The notes: generated by a model not told the origin, from the letters alone. DNA of 64,000 bases from CAWGXZ01 sp963826695 (GCA_963826695.1 CAWGXZ010000006.1:1-64000), one strand, 5' to 3'. Positions 55,082 to 63,806 are shown, counted from the stretch's first letter. Numbers and translations are program-made.

Positions 55082-56047
55082 ATGCACACGAAGAGACCCC
55101 TTGCCGGCGCTGTCTTGGCCGCTGTTCTGCTCGTTGCCGGCTGCGGCGGCGTCGATGAAATTCCAACCTCGGCCACGGTGTCGGGCAGCGTCGTCAAGGG
55201 GCCGGTCGCCGGCAGTACCGTGACGGTGAAGAACGCGGCGACCGGCGCAACGGTCGGCACCGGCCAGACCGCTGCCAACGGCACTTATTCGGTCACCGTG
55301 CCATTTGTCGGCGACGCCATCGTCGAAGTCACCGGCGGCAGCTACACCGACGAAACCACCGGCTTGGCAACCACATTGGCGACACCGCTGCGCACCGTTG
55401 TCCGGTTGAGCGGCGGCACCGTGACCGGTGTTGTCACGCCGCTGACGACCCTGGCTTTCACCAACGCCTTCGGCGCGTCGAGCTCAGGCGTCACCTCCAG
55501 TGCGTTCGACACCAAGGCAGCCGCGCTGGCAACGCAGTTCCAGCTCTCCAACGTCAACCTGGCGACGACCTTGCCGCTCGTCACAGGCAGCGACATCAAT
55601 GCCTACGGCCGCGTCCTGCGCGGCGTATCGCAGTACCTGCGCAACCAGAATGTCACCCTCCAGACGTTGGTGACGGGTCAACTGACGAGCGCAGCCCAGA
55701 GCGCCTTCTCGGCGAACTTCACCAGCGCCTACCAGACGGCGAACACCGGGCGCACCGAAACCTTTTCCTTCGACGGCACGGCGTTCAACATCGGCGGCAC
55801 GGGCGTGGGGGGTGGCAGCGGCACCTGCGGCGTCAATATCACGGGCACGGTCTCGTCAGGCGGCATCAGCGTTCCGCTGAATATCGACTACTGCATCAAC
55901 GGCATCGCCGCGGCGTCGTGCTCGGCGTCGAACATGTCGCTGAGCCAGGGTGTCGCCGGCGCCGGCGGCGTCAACGGCGCAGCCAATCTGGTCTACACGT
56001 ACACGCCGAGCTGCAAGGCCGGCGCGATTACGCTGAACCTGAACTGA
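55082..56047 (+). CDS. hypothetical lipoprotein with carboxypeptidase-regulatory-like domain
   Basis: A 321-residue predicted lipoprotein. The leader AGAVLAAVLLVAGCGG has a clear lipobox (Cys at about residue 20). Residues ~30-100 repeat the pattern SGSVVKGPVAGSTVTVKNAA ... NGTYSVTVP, typical of carboxypeptidase regulatory-like (immunoglobulin-fold) domains. The rest is Ala/Thr/Ser/Gly-rich with four Cys in the last 80 residues (GTCGVN, DYCIN, ASCSAS, PSCKAG), which could form two disulfides. I do not recognise the whole protein. A strong stem-loop follows the stop. It is flanked by unrelated genes and is probably monocistronic. Confidence 0.75.
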   Translation: MHTKRPLAGAVLAAVLLVAGCGGVDEIPTSATVSGSVVKGPVAGSTVTVKNAATGATVGTGQTAANGTYSVTVPFVGDAIVEVTGGSYTDETTGLATTLATPLRTVVRLSGGTVTGVVTPLTTLAFTNAFGASSSGVTSSAFDTKAAALATQFQLSNVNLATTLPLVTGSDINAYGRVLRGVSQYLRNQNVTLQTLVTGQLTSAAQSAFSANFTSAYQTANTGRTETFSFDGTAFNIGGTGVGGGSGTCGVNITGTVSSGGISVPLNIDYCINGIAAASCSASNMSLSQGVAGAGGVNGAANLVYTYTPSCKAGAITLNLN

Positions 56048-56052
56048 GCCGG

Positions 56053-56094
56053 GGCATGGCGGCACGCCACGGCGTGCCGCCCGCGGGCCATGCC
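56053..56094 (+). terminator. stem-loop after the lipoprotein gene
   Basis: An inner 9-bp perfect stem CGGCACGCC / GGCGTGCCG is enclosed by an outer GGCATGG / CCATGCC with a bulge. It starts six bases after the lipoprotein stop codon. There is no T-run, so it may be rho-assisted or serve as a 3' stabiliser. Confidence 0.5.
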
Positions 56095-56154
56095 TTGCAT
56101 CGTGCAGCACAGCCCGTCCGGTCAACGCCTGCCTCGCCCGCATCGCGGTGGGCC

Positions 56155-57177
56155 TCAGCTGGAGGCAAACCCCTCCAGCACGACCTTGCCCTTCGCGGTT
56201 CCGGACTCGAGCAGCGCATGCGCGCGCTTCAGGTTGGTCGCATTGATGGTGCCGAAGTGCGCGCCGAAGGTGCTGCGGACGACCCCGGCGTCGACCAGCT
56301 CGGCCACCTCGCAGAGCAGCTCGTGCTGGGCGATCATGTCCGGCGTTTCGAAGAGCGATCGGGCGAACATCGCTTCCCAGTGCAGCGACAGGCATTTGCG
56401 CTTGAGCAGCCGGACGTCGATCGGCCCAGGGTCGTCGATCAGCGCCAGCCGCCCCTGCGGCAGCAGCGCCTCGACGAGCCCCTCGAAGTGCTGGTCGGTG
56501 TGCGTCAGGCTCGCCACGTGTGTCACGCCGGAAAATCCCAGCCGCTGCAGCTGCTCGGCCAGCGGCTGCCGATGGTCGATGACGTGGTGGGCGCCCAGCG
56601 ACTCGACCCACGATCTGGTTTCCGGCCGTGACGCCGTGCCGATCACGGCCAACGTCGTCAGCCGGCGCGCCAGCTGGGTGAGGATCGAACCCACGCCACC
56701 GGCAGCACCGACGATCAGCAGCGACTGGCCCGTCGGCCGCTTGCCGGGGGCGACGCCGAGCCGCTCGAAAAGCAGCTCCCAGGCGGTGATGGTCGTGAGC
56801 GGCATCGCCGCGGCATGGGCGAAGTCGAGCGATGCCGGCTTCCTGCCGACGATCCGCTCGTCGACCCGGTGCAGCTCGCAATTGCATCCCGGACGCACGA
56901 CCGAGCCGGCGTACCAGACCGCATCGCCAGGCCTGAACAAGGTCGCCTCGGGACCGACCGCCTCGACCACGCCCGCCGCATCCCAGCCGAGCACCTTGAC
57001 CTCGCCCGGCTTCGGCTTCGAGCCGCGGCGCAGCTTGGTATCGACAGGATTGACCGACACCGCGTGCACGCGAACCAGCAGGTCGCGGCCGGTCGGCGTC
57101 GGCTCGGGCAGGTCGACATCGATCAGGGACGCGGCCTCGTCGATCGGAAGCGACTCGCGGTAGCCGACTGCCTTCAT
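56155..57177 (-). CDS. zinc-type alcohol dehydrogenase-like / quinone oxidoreductase family protein
   Basis: A 340-residue medium-chain dehydrogenase/reductase. The GroES-like N-domain has LLVRVHAVSVNPVDTKLR and VLGWDAAGVVEAVGPEA; the Rossmann domain has LLIVGAAGGVGSILTQLARR. Zinc-ligand cysteines are absent, which points to a quinone/enone reductase of the zinc-binding alcohol dehydrogenase subfamily rather than an alcohol dehydrogenase. Physiological substrate unknown. The start at 57177 (MKAVGYRESLPI) is preferred to 57219 because this is the family N-terminus and GGAAGGT precedes it. It lies downstream of the enoyl-CoA hydratase gene on the same strand but 163 bases away. Confidence 0.88.
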   Translation of the reverse strand: MKAVGYRESLPIDEAASLIDVDLPEPTPTGRDLLVRVHAVSVNPVDTKLRRGSKPKPGEVKVLGWDAAGVVEAVGPEATLFRPGDAVWYAGSVVRPGCNCELHRVDERIVGRKPASLDFAHAAAMPLTTITAWELLFERLGVAPGKRPTGQSLLIVGAAGGVGSILTQLARRLTTLAVIGTASRPETRSWVESLGAHHVIDHRQPLAEQLQRLGFSGVTHVASLTHTDQHFEGLVEALLPQGRLALIDDPGPIDVRLLKRKCLSLHWEAMFARSLFETPDMIAQHELLCEVAELVDAGVVRSTFGAHFGTINATNLKRAHALLESGTAKGKVVLEGFASS

Positions 57178-57340
57178 GGAGACCTTCCTTCCAATTGCAC
57201 CAGGCCCTGCTTGCGGCAAGCGAGGCGCCGCGGCGTTGCAGCGAACTCAGCCGGTGACGGCCCGTTGGAGATCCAGCCCTGCAGCGTCGGGCGCTGCAGG
57301 CGCGCGTTCGAACCGCACGCCCGCCGCGTTTGAACCGTGC

Positions 57341-58135
57341 TCAGCGGTCGTCGAACACCGGCTTGCGCTTTTCGATGAATGCGGTGACTGCCTCGCGATG
57401 CTCCCAGGTCTTGTGCGCCAGTGCCTGGTAGCCGGCAGAAAGCTCCAGCAGCGACTCGAGCCGGCTGTGCTCGCCCTCGCGCAGCAGTCGCTTGGTCATG
57501 CGCAGCGTCGGGCCGGGATTGACGGCAATCCGCGCGGCAAGCCGCCTCGCCTCGGCGAGCAACTCGCCCGCGGGAACGACCCTCGAGACCAGGCCGCAGG
57601 CCAGGGCTTCCTGCGCACTGACGGCGTCGCCCGTGAACGACATCTCCGCTGCCCGGGAGTTGCCGACGACCCGCGGCAACAGCCAGGCGCCACCGTCGCC
57701 CGGGACGATGCCGACCTTGATGAAGCTTTCGGCAAAGCTCGCCGTCTCGCTGGCGACGCGGATGTCGCACATGCAGGCCAGGTCGCAGCCCGCACCGATC
57801 GCCGGTCCGTTGACGGCGGCAATCGCCGGCACGTCGAGGTGGTAGACGGCAAGTGCCAGCCGCTGGATGCCGTTGCGGTACTCCTCGGTGATCGCCGCCG
57901 GCGTCGGCTCGTCGCCGAAGAAGCGCTGCATGTCCTTGACGTTGCCGCCGGACGAAAACACCGTGCCTGCGCCGGTGATGATGACCACGCGCACCGACAT
58001 GTCGGTGGCGATGCGGCGGCTGGCGTCGACGAATTCGGTCACCGCCGTGTTGCCAGTCAGCGCGTTGCGCACCTCGGGCTGGTTCATCGTCAGCATGACG
58101 ACGTTGCCCGTCTGTTCGTACTTCAGGAAGGCCAT
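57341..58135 (-). CDS. enoyl-CoA hydratase/isomerase family protein
   Basis: A 264-residue crotonase-fold enzyme adding water to an enoyl-CoA. The oxyanion-hole motifs are visible: VVIITGAGTVFSSGGNVKDM and AAVNGPAIGAGCDLACMCD. At the catalytic positions one sees FAESFIKVGIVPGDGGAWLL, with a Gly-Asp-Gly in place of the usual second Glu region, so hydratase versus isomerase or hydrolase activity is open. The C-terminal helix HREAVTAFIEKRKPVFDDR is typical. It follows the small acyl-CoA dehydrogenase by 21 bases and is last of the CoA operon. Confidence 0.92.
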   Translation of the reverse strand: MAFLKYEQTGNVVMLTMNQPEVRNALTGNTAVTEFVDASRRIATDMSVRVVIITGAGTVFSSGGNVKDMQRFFGDEPTPAAITEEYRNGIQRLALAVYHLDVPAIAAVNGPAIGAGCDLACMCDIRVASETASFAESFIKVGIVPGDGGAWLLPRVVGNSRAAEMSFTGDAVSAQEALACGLVSRVVPAGELLAEARRLAARIAVNPGPTLRMTKRLLREGEHSRLESLLELSAGYQALAHKTWEHREAVTAFIEKRKPVFDDR

Positions 58136-58156
58136 GGCGTTCTCCGGTTCAGGCGC

Positions 58157-59140
58157 TCAGCGCGCGAGGTCAGCCAGCACGAATTCCGGCGCACTCGCCG
58201 CGCTGGCATGCAGTGCCCGGCCGATGCGGGTGTTCCAGTAGGTCTCGCTGCCCGCTGCCGTGCGCCAGGCGTGCAGCCGCCGGGTCAGCAGCTGGAGGTC
58301 GTATTCCTCGGTGATGCCGATGGCGCCGTGCACCGCATGCGCGATCGCGGCGACCGTCACCGCCGCCTCGCCGGTGCGCGCCTTGGCCATCGCCGCAGCC
58401 AGCGGCTCGGGCAGGCTCCCCACGGTCGCGCAGGCCATTCTTGCGGCCATGCGCGCGGCTTCGGTGTGTTCGGCCATGACGCTCAGCTGGTGCTGGATCG
58501 CCTGGAACTTGCCGATCGAACGGCCGAACTGGCTGCGGTCGTTGGCGTACTGCAGCGTCGCCTCGAAGAGCCGGCGCATCGCGCCGGACAGCTGCGCGGC
58601 CAGCAGCACCGCCTCGGTGCAGCGCAGCTCGCCAGGCGCAGCGAAGGGCTCGGCCGCCGCCAGCCGCTCCTCGGGCCAGCGCAGCGACGCGTCGACCGAG
58701 CCGGCCTCGCCCGTCCTTTCGGCTTCCCGGGCGTCGAGCAACCGCAGCCTGCGACCGACTTCCAGCAGCACCCAGTCGGCGACCGCGCCGTAGGCCACGC
58801 GGATCGGCCGGTCGGTCGCCGGTGCGCTCGCCAATGCGATCGGGCCTGCCGGCGGCTGCCGTCCTGCCGCGGCCAGCACGGCCCGCGCGGCCATCGTCTG
58901 CGCCAGAGGCAATGGCAGCGCGTGCCGGCCGCAGGCCTCGAACACCGAAAAAACCTCGCGCAGGCCGAGACCGGCGCCGCCATTCGCCTCGTCGGTGAGC
59001 GCATCGCAGAAGCCGGAGTCCTCGATTTCCTGCCACAGCGCTGCCGTCGATCCACCCCGCTCGATCTCGCGCACGACCGGCGGCGTGCAGCGGCCAGCGA
59101 GCAGTTGCTGGATCGAGTCGGCGAGCAGGTCGTCTTGCAT
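58157..59140 (-). CDS. acyl-CoA dehydrogenase-family protein, short subunit
   Basis: A 327-residue acyl-CoA dehydrogenase, shorter than the usual 380. The C-terminal helical domain is clear: QYANDRSQFGRSIGKFQAIQ, AHAVHGAIGITEEYDLQLLTRR and WNTRIGRAL. The middle beta domain is reduced and lacks the usual FAD-contact segment seen in its neighbour at 59.3-60.4 kb. Paired genes of this kind often encode alpha/beta subunits of a heteromeric dehydrogenase, so the two probably act together. It starts at MQDDLLADSIQQ, with AAGGATTG upstream, right after the palindromic repeat that separates it from its partner. Confidence 0.88.
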   Translation of the reverse strand: MQDDLLADSIQQLLAGRCTPPVVREIERGGSTAALWQEIEDSGFCDALTDEANGGAGLGLREVFSVFEACGRHALPLPLAQTMAARAVLAAAGRQPPAGPIALASAPATDRPIRVAYGAVADWVLLEVGRRLRLLDAREAERTGEAGSVDASLRWPEERLAAAEPFAAPGELRCTEAVLLAAQLSGAMRRLFEATLQYANDRSQFGRSIGKFQAIQHQLSVMAEHTEAARMAARMACATVGSLPEPLAAAMAKARTGEAAVTVAAIAHAVHGAIGITEEYDLQLLTRRLHAWRTAAGSETYWNTRIGRALHASAASAPEFVLADLAR

Positions 59141-59154
59141 GGGCAATCCTTCAA

Positions 59155-59274
59155 AAGGTGTGAAAGAAACCGTAGCGAGCAGCCTGAGGTCGCATTGAGG
59201 AGCGCAGCCGTACATAGCGTACGGCGAGCACCGGAGATGCGAGATCGGGCCGCGGAGTAGGTTTATTCACAGCT
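59155..59274 (-). repeat. 120-bp palindromic repeat, copy 2
   Basis: Inverted copy of 31775-31894 with about six differences, again ending in AAG-TGT-AA-AAACC-like terminal inverted repeats and holding the central GCCGTAC-GCTAT-GTACGGC. Relative to its upstream gene (the dehydrogenase ending at 59277) it has the same orientation and the same position, just past the stop, as copy 1 has to the catalase gene. It lies between two co-directional genes that would otherwise form one operon, so it may modulate the ratio of the two subunits. Confidence 0.9.
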
Positions 59275-59276
59275 TT

Positions 59277-60431
59277 TCAGCGCAGACCGAGACCGCGCGC
59301 GATCATTCCGCGCAGCACTTCGCGGGTGCCGCCACGCAGCGAAAACGCCGGCGCGACCTGCGCGACGTAGTCGAGCGTTCGCTGCAGCTCCGCCGACGGC
59401 GGGTTGTCAGGGTCCGCATGGACGCTGTCGGCGAGCCAGCTCGGCAGCCGTTGCTCGAATTCGGTGCCCAGGTCCTTGACCAGCGCCGCCTCGACCACCG
59501 GGCTGTGGCCGCCTGCCAGACGGGCGGTGACCGCCAGCGACAGACTGCGCAGCACGGCGAGGTGCGAGGCCATTGCGCCAGCCTGTGCCAGCAGCGCCGG
59601 CGAAGGATCGGGTTGGGCGCGGAACCACTCCAGCCACGGCTCGAGCAGCACGATGCTCGAATAGATGCGCTCGGGCCCGCTGCGCTCGTACGCCAGCTCG
59701 GCGGTGACCTGCTGCCAGCCACCCCCCTCGCTGCCGATCAACGCATCCGGTGCCAGTTCGACATTGTCGAAAAACACCTCGGAGAAGTGCGCATCGCCGG
59801 CGAGGTCATGGATCGGCCGCACCGTTACGCCGGGCAGCGACAGGTCGACGATCAGCTGCGAAAGACCCTTGTTGCGGTCCTCCGACGTGCCGGAAGTTCG
59901 AACCAGCGCAATCATGTAGTGCGATCGCGGCGCGTGCGTGGTCCAGATCTTCTGGCCATTCAACCGCCATCCGCCCGATTCGACCGGTGTGGCACGGCTG
60001 CGGACGCTGGCGAGGTCGGAGCCCGAATTCGGTTCGCTCATGCCGATGCAGAAGAAAGCCTCGGCGCGGCAGATTCGCGGAATGTAGAAATTCTTCTGCG
60101 CCTCGGTGCCGTACTTGACGATCAGCGGACCACTCTGCCGCTCGGCGATCCAGTGCGCAGCGACCGGGGCGCCGGCGATCAGCAACTCCTCCGACAGCAC
60201 GAAGCGCGCATAGGCGCTGCGGCCACCGCCGCCGAGCGCCTGGGGCAATGTCAACCCGACCCAGCCGCGCGCCGCGAGCGCCCTGCTGAAATCCGCATCG
60301 AAACCGGCCCACGAGCGCGCCCGAACATGCGGCGGCACCCCCGCCATCGCCTCGGCAACGAAGGCGCGGATCTCGCCGCGCAGGGCCTCGTCTTCGGCCG
60401 GAAGCTCGGCCAGCGTCAGTGTGTCGATCAT
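59277..60431 (-). CDS. acyl-CoA dehydrogenase
   Basis: A 384-residue FAD-dependent acyl-CoA dehydrogenase. FAD and substrate contacts are visible in CIGMSEPNSGSDLASVRSRA and LNGQKIWTTHA, and ELAYERSGPERIYSS lies in the catalytic-base region. The C-terminus ends ARGLGLR. The N-domain has DADFSRALAARGWVGLTLPQ, and GGGGRSAYARFVLSEEL. With the shorter partner encoded downstream it probably forms a heteromer. It lies 12 bases after the CoA-transferase gene, so activation to the CoA ester and dehydrogenation are coupled genetically. Confidence 0.93.
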   Translation of the reverse strand: MIDTLTLAELPAEDEALRGEIRAFVAEAMAGVPPHVRARSWAGFDADFSRALAARGWVGLTLPQALGGGGRSAYARFVLSEELLIAGAPVAAHWIAERQSGPLIVKYGTEAQKNFYIPRICRAEAFFCIGMSEPNSGSDLASVRSRATPVESGGWRLNGQKIWTTHAPRSHYMIALVRTSGTSEDRNKGLSQLIVDLSLPGVTVRPIHDLAGDAHFSEVFFDNVELAPDALIGSEGGGWQQVTAELAYERSGPERIYSSIVLLEPWLEWFRAQPDPSPALLAQAGAMASHLAVLRSLSLAVTARLAGGHSPVVEAALVKDLGTEFEQRLPSWLADSVHADPDNPPSAELQRTLDYVAQVAPAFSLRGGTREVLRGMIARGLGLR

Positions 60432-60443
60432 GGCGCGCCCTCG

Positions 60444-61670
60444 TCAGACGACGCTCGCCGCTGCCAGCCGGTCGAACGTCGCGGTGTCGATTTCAAGCAC
60501 GCTTTCCAGCACCTCGCGCGTGTGCTCGCCCAGGCGCGGCGGCGGTCGCGTGTACGCCACCGGCGTCTCCGAGAGGCGCAGCGGGCTGGCGACCAGCGGG
60601 ATCTGGCCTGCGTCGGGATGTTCCATCGTGATCTTCATTCCCCGGGCGACGATCTGCGGATCCTCGAAGACATGCGCGATGTCGTTGATCGGCCCGCACG
60701 GTACGCCGGCCGCTTCGAAGATGCCGATCCAGTCGCTGGTGCTGCGCCGCACCGTTTCGATGCGCAGCAGCGGGATCAGCGTCTGCCGGTTGGCGACTCG
60801 CGCCGGGTTCGTCTGGAAGCGCTCGTCGAGCGCCCATTCGGAGCGCCCGATCGCGCGGCAAAGCTTGGCGAACTGGCTGTCGTTGCCGATGGCCAGGATC
60901 ATGTCGCCGTCCGAGGTCGGAAAGTCCTGGTACGGCACGACGTTGGGATGCGCATTGCCGAGCCGCCGCGGCACCTGACCGCCATGCAGGTAGTTCATGT
61001 TCTGGTTGGCGAGGCAGGCCACCTGGACATCGAGCAGGGCCAGGTCGATGTGCTGCCCGCTGCCGCCGCCCTGGTCGCGGTGCGCCAGCGCCGCCAGGAT
61101 GGCCGTCGACGCATGCAGCCCGGTCAGCACGTCGGTGAGCGCGACGCCGACCTTCATCGGCCCCGCGCCGGGCTCGCCATCGGCGTGGCCGGTGATGCTC
61201 ATCAGCCCGCCCATTCCCTGCATCAAAAAGTCATAGCCAGCGCGCGGTGCATAGGGCCCGGTCTGGCCGAAACCGCTGATCGAGCAGTAGACCAGCCGGG
61301 GGTTGATGCCGCGCAACGTGGCGTAGTCCAGGCCGTAGCGAACCAGCCCGCCCGGCTTGAAGTTCTCGATCACCACGTCGCTGCGTTCGGCCAGCGCATG
61401 CACCAGCCGCTGGCCTTCCGGCTGGGTGAAGTCGATGGTCACCGATCGCTTGTTGCGGTTGGCGCAAAGGTAGTAGGCCGAATCCGCCGTGTCGCGGCCT
61501 TCCCGGTCCTTCAGGTACGGTGGGCCCCAGCCGCGCGTGTCGTCGCCGACCCCCGGTCGTTCGATCTTGATCACGTCGGCCCCGAGGTCGGCAAGCATCT
61601 GGCTGGCCCAGGGCCCGGCAAGGATGCGCGAGAGGTCGAGCACCCGAACATGCGAAAGCGCGCTGGCCAT
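60444..61670 (-). CDS. family III CoA-transferase (CaiB/BaiF)
   Basis: A 408-residue CoA-transferase that moves CoA between carboxylic acids. The N-terminal signature VRVLDLSRILAGPWASQMLADLG, IKIERPGVGDDTRGWGPPY, NRNKRSVTIDF and the catalytic Asp in YDFLMQGMGGLMSITG are all present. FENFKPG-like VVIENFKPGGLVRYGLDY follows the family. The start at 61670 (MASALSHVRVLD) is supported by family alignment. It is the first gene of the CoA operon (CoA-transferase, dehydrogenase, dehydrogenase, hydratase) and diverges from a Bug-type binding protein across 129 bases, so the transported acid may be its substrate. Confidence 0.95.
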   Translation of the reverse strand: MASALSHVRVLDLSRILAGPWASQMLADLGADVIKIERPGVGDDTRGWGPPYLKDREGRDTADSAYYLCANRNKRSVTIDFTQPEGQRLVHALAERSDVVIENFKPGGLVRYGLDYATLRGINPRLVYCSISGFGQTGPYAPRAGYDFLMQGMGGLMSITGHADGEPGAGPMKVGVALTDVLTGLHASTAILAALAHRDQGGGSGQHIDLALLDVQVACLANQNMNYLHGGQVPRRLGNAHPNVVPYQDFPTSDGDMILAIGNDSQFAKLCRAIGRSEWALDERFQTNPARVANRQTLIPLLRIETVRRSTSDWIGIFEAAGVPCGPINDIAHVFEDPQIVARGMKITMEHPDAGQIPLVASPLRLSETPVAYTRPPPRLGEHTREVLESVLEIDTATFDRLAAASVV

Positions 61671-61799
61671 GCGAGAGTCTCCTGTGGCGTGGCGCGTTCT
61701 GGGCGCGCTCGCCGGGATGATGGCACGGCGGATGGCATAGTCGCCCACGGGCGCAGACCCGATTCATTTCACAAGGCGCAAACGCCAGAGGAGGCTCCG

Positions 61800-62777
61800 A
61801 TGACCCGTACGACCAAGGCGCGTTGCGCCTGGACCCTGACCGTGGCACTCGCTGCGTGCCTGGCGCTGCCGGCGCAGGCGCAGGACAGCTCCAAGCTGTT
61901 GAAGTTCATCGTCCCGTTCCCGCCCGGCAGCGGCACCGACACCTCGGCTCGCTACTTCGCGCGAAAGATGACGGAGATGACCGGACAGACGGTGATCGTC
62001 GAGAACCGGCCCGGCGCCAACGGTTTCCTGGCGGTCAAGGCCGTGCTGTCGGCGCCGGCGGACGGCAACACCGTGTTCGTCGGCAGCAACTCGACCCTCG
62101 CCGTCAACGTGGCGCTGTTCAGGAAGCTGCCGTACGACCCGCAGACCGATTTCGCACCGCTGACGATGATGATGCGCGCGCCGGCCCTGCTGGCCGTGCC
62201 GGCGGACTCGCCGTACAAGACGCTTGCCGAACTGATTGCCGGCGCACGCGCCAAGCCCGGCACGCTGAACTACGGCTCGGGCTCGGCGGGCTATCAGCTG
62301 ATGGCCGAGCTGTTCAAGGAGCAGGCGCATCTCGACATCCAGAACGTGCCGTTCAAGGGCGCCAACGAGGCGCTGACCGCGGTCGCCTCCGGCACGGTCG
62401 ACCTGACCTTCGCCGACATCACCGCTTCCAACGAACTGGTCAAGGGCAACCGCATCCGCGCACTCGCCGTGGCCTCCGACAAGCGCGCTGCCGTGCTGCC
62501 GAACGTGCCGCCCGCCGCCGAAGCCGGCCTGCCAGGCTTCACGGCCTATGTCTGGGTCGGGGCGATGGTCTCCGCGAAGACGCCGAAGGCGGACATCGAC
62601 CGGCTGTCGAGCCTCCTGGCACAGATCGAGCGGCTCCCCGAGACCCGCGAGTTCTACGAGAAGCAGGGCGCCGAGACGATGCAGGGCGGCGCCGACGAGA
62701 TGCGCAAGTTCCAGGCGTCGGAGATTGCGCTGTGGCGGCGCATTGCGGTCAAGGCGAAAGTCGAGCTGCAGGAGTAG
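61800..62777 (+). CDS. Bug family tripartite tricarboxylate transporter substrate-binding protein
   Basis: A 325-residue periplasmic receptor. Residues 1-27 are a signal peptide (TLTVALAACLALPAQAQ). The Bug signature is seen in LKFIVPFPPGSGTDTSARYF, GQTVIVENRPGANGFLAVKA and GTLNYGSGSAGYQLMAELFK, and DIQNVPFKGANEALTAVASG. AGGAGG precedes the ATG at 61800. No TctA or TctB membrane genes are nearby; such orphan receptors are abundant in Burkholderiales. Divergence from the CoA-transferase operon suggests that the ligand is the acid degraded there. Confidence 0.94.
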   Translation: MTRTTKARCAWTLTVALAACLALPAQAQDSSKLLKFIVPFPPGSGTDTSARYFARKMTEMTGQTVIVENRPGANGFLAVKAVLSAPADGNTVFVGSNSTLAVNVALFRKLPYDPQTDFAPLTMMMRAPALLAVPADSPYKTLAELIAGARAKPGTLNYGSGSAGYQLMAELFKEQAHLDIQNVPFKGANEALTAVASGTVDLTFADITASNELVKGNRIRALAVASDKRAAVLPNVPPAAEAGLPGFTAYVWVGAMVSAKTPKADIDRLSSLLAQIERLPETREFYEKQGAETMQGGADEMRKFQASEIALWRRIAVKAKVELQE

Positions 62778-62801
62778 CCGCTCGTCGCCGGTGGGTGCGC
62801 T

Positions 62802-63806
62802 TCAGTCGAGCGTCACGCCGGTCTCCTTGACGACACGGCTCCAGCGCTGCAGCTCGCGATCGATGTAGGCCGCGTACTCCTCGACGGTCGATCCGAGCGG
62901 CTCGGTTCCCTGCTGGGCGAGCTTGGCACGGATGTCGGCGCTTTGCAGCGCCTTGTTGACCTCGGCATTCAGTCGGTCGACGATCGGCTTCGGTGTCTTC
63001 GCCGGCACCATCAGCCCCTGCCACGCGCCGGCCTCACTGCCCGCCACGCCGGCTTCGGCAAGCGTCGGCACGTCGGGAAACAGCGAGATGCGCTTCGGCG
63101 TCGTGACTGCCAGCAGCTTGATGCGCCTGTCCTTGATGAACGGAACGACCGAACTGATGGTCTCGGTCATGAACTGGATCTGCCCGGCCGCGAGGTCGAC
63201 GTCGGCCGGTGCACTGCCCTTGTAGGGAATGTGCACCGCCTCGATCCCCGCGGCCTTCGCGAACTGATAGGCGGCGAGATGGGTGACGTTGCCGTTGCCT
63301 GCCGAGCCGTAGGAAAGCTTCCCCGGACGCGTCCTGGCGTAGGCAATGAATTCCTTCACGTTGTTCGCCGGCACGTCGTTCGAGACCACCAGGGCCAGCG
63401 GCACCACCGCCGTCAGTGCCACCGGCACAAGGTCGCGCTTCAGGTCGTAGCCGATAGCTTTGTACAGCGCCGGGCTGAGCGTCACCGCCGAGGTGTTGTA
63501 GAGCACCGTATAGCCGTCGGGCGCTGCCTTCGCAACCACCGCCGTGCCGATGTTCGAGTTCGCGCCGGCGCGGTTCTCGATGAGGATCGGCTGGCCCATC
63601 TGCTCCGACATCTTCTGTGCGACAAGCCGCGCCACCAGGTCGGTCGGCCCGCCGGGCGGGAAAGCCACGACCATCGTGATCGGCTTGTTCGGATAGCCCT
63701 CCTGCGCCAGCGACGACCGCGGTGCGGCAAGCGGCAGTGCCATTGCGACGGCGGCCAGCAGGCTGCTGCCTCGGCGCAGCGGCAGGGCGAAGCGGGTTCG
63801 AATCAT
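62802..63806 (-). CDS. Bug family tripartite tricarboxylate transporter substrate-binding protein
   Basis: A 334-residue periplasmic receptor of the same family as its neighbour but clearly divergent. The signal peptide is MIRTRFALPLRRGSSLLAAV...SLAQ. Signature segments are ITMVVAFPPGGPTDLVARLV, PILIENRAGANSNIGTAVVA, GKLSYGSAGNGNVTHLAAY and AVHIPYKGSAPADVDLAAGQ. It converges with the first Bug gene with 24 bases between stops. CTTGTAGGCAG-side bases after 63806 hold no further gene before the window ends; the 194 bases to 64000 look like promoter-side sequence with nothing I can name. Confidence 0.94.
   Translation of the reverse strand: MIRTRFALPLRRGSSLLAAVAMALPLAAPRSSLAQEGYPNKPITMVVAFPPGGPTDLVARLVAQKMSEQMGQPILIENRAGANSNIGTAVVAKAAPDGYTVLYNTSAVTLSPALYKAIGYDLKRDLVPVALTAVVPLALVVSNDVPANNVKEFIAYARTRPGKLSYGSAGNGNVTHLAAYQFAKAAGIEAVHIPYKGSAPADVDLAAGQIQFMTETISSVVPFIKDRRIKLLAVTTPKRISLFPDVPTLAEAGVAGSEAGAWQGLMVPAKTPKPIVDRLNAEVNKALQSADIRAKLAQQGTEPLGSTVEEYAAYIDRELQRWSRVVKETGVTLD

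Noticed and set aside
59418..62777. 1119-residue plus-strand open frame across the CoA operon
   Set aside because: Only the end, from 61800, is a real gene (Bug receptor). The rest is antisense to the dehydrogenase and CoA-transferase.
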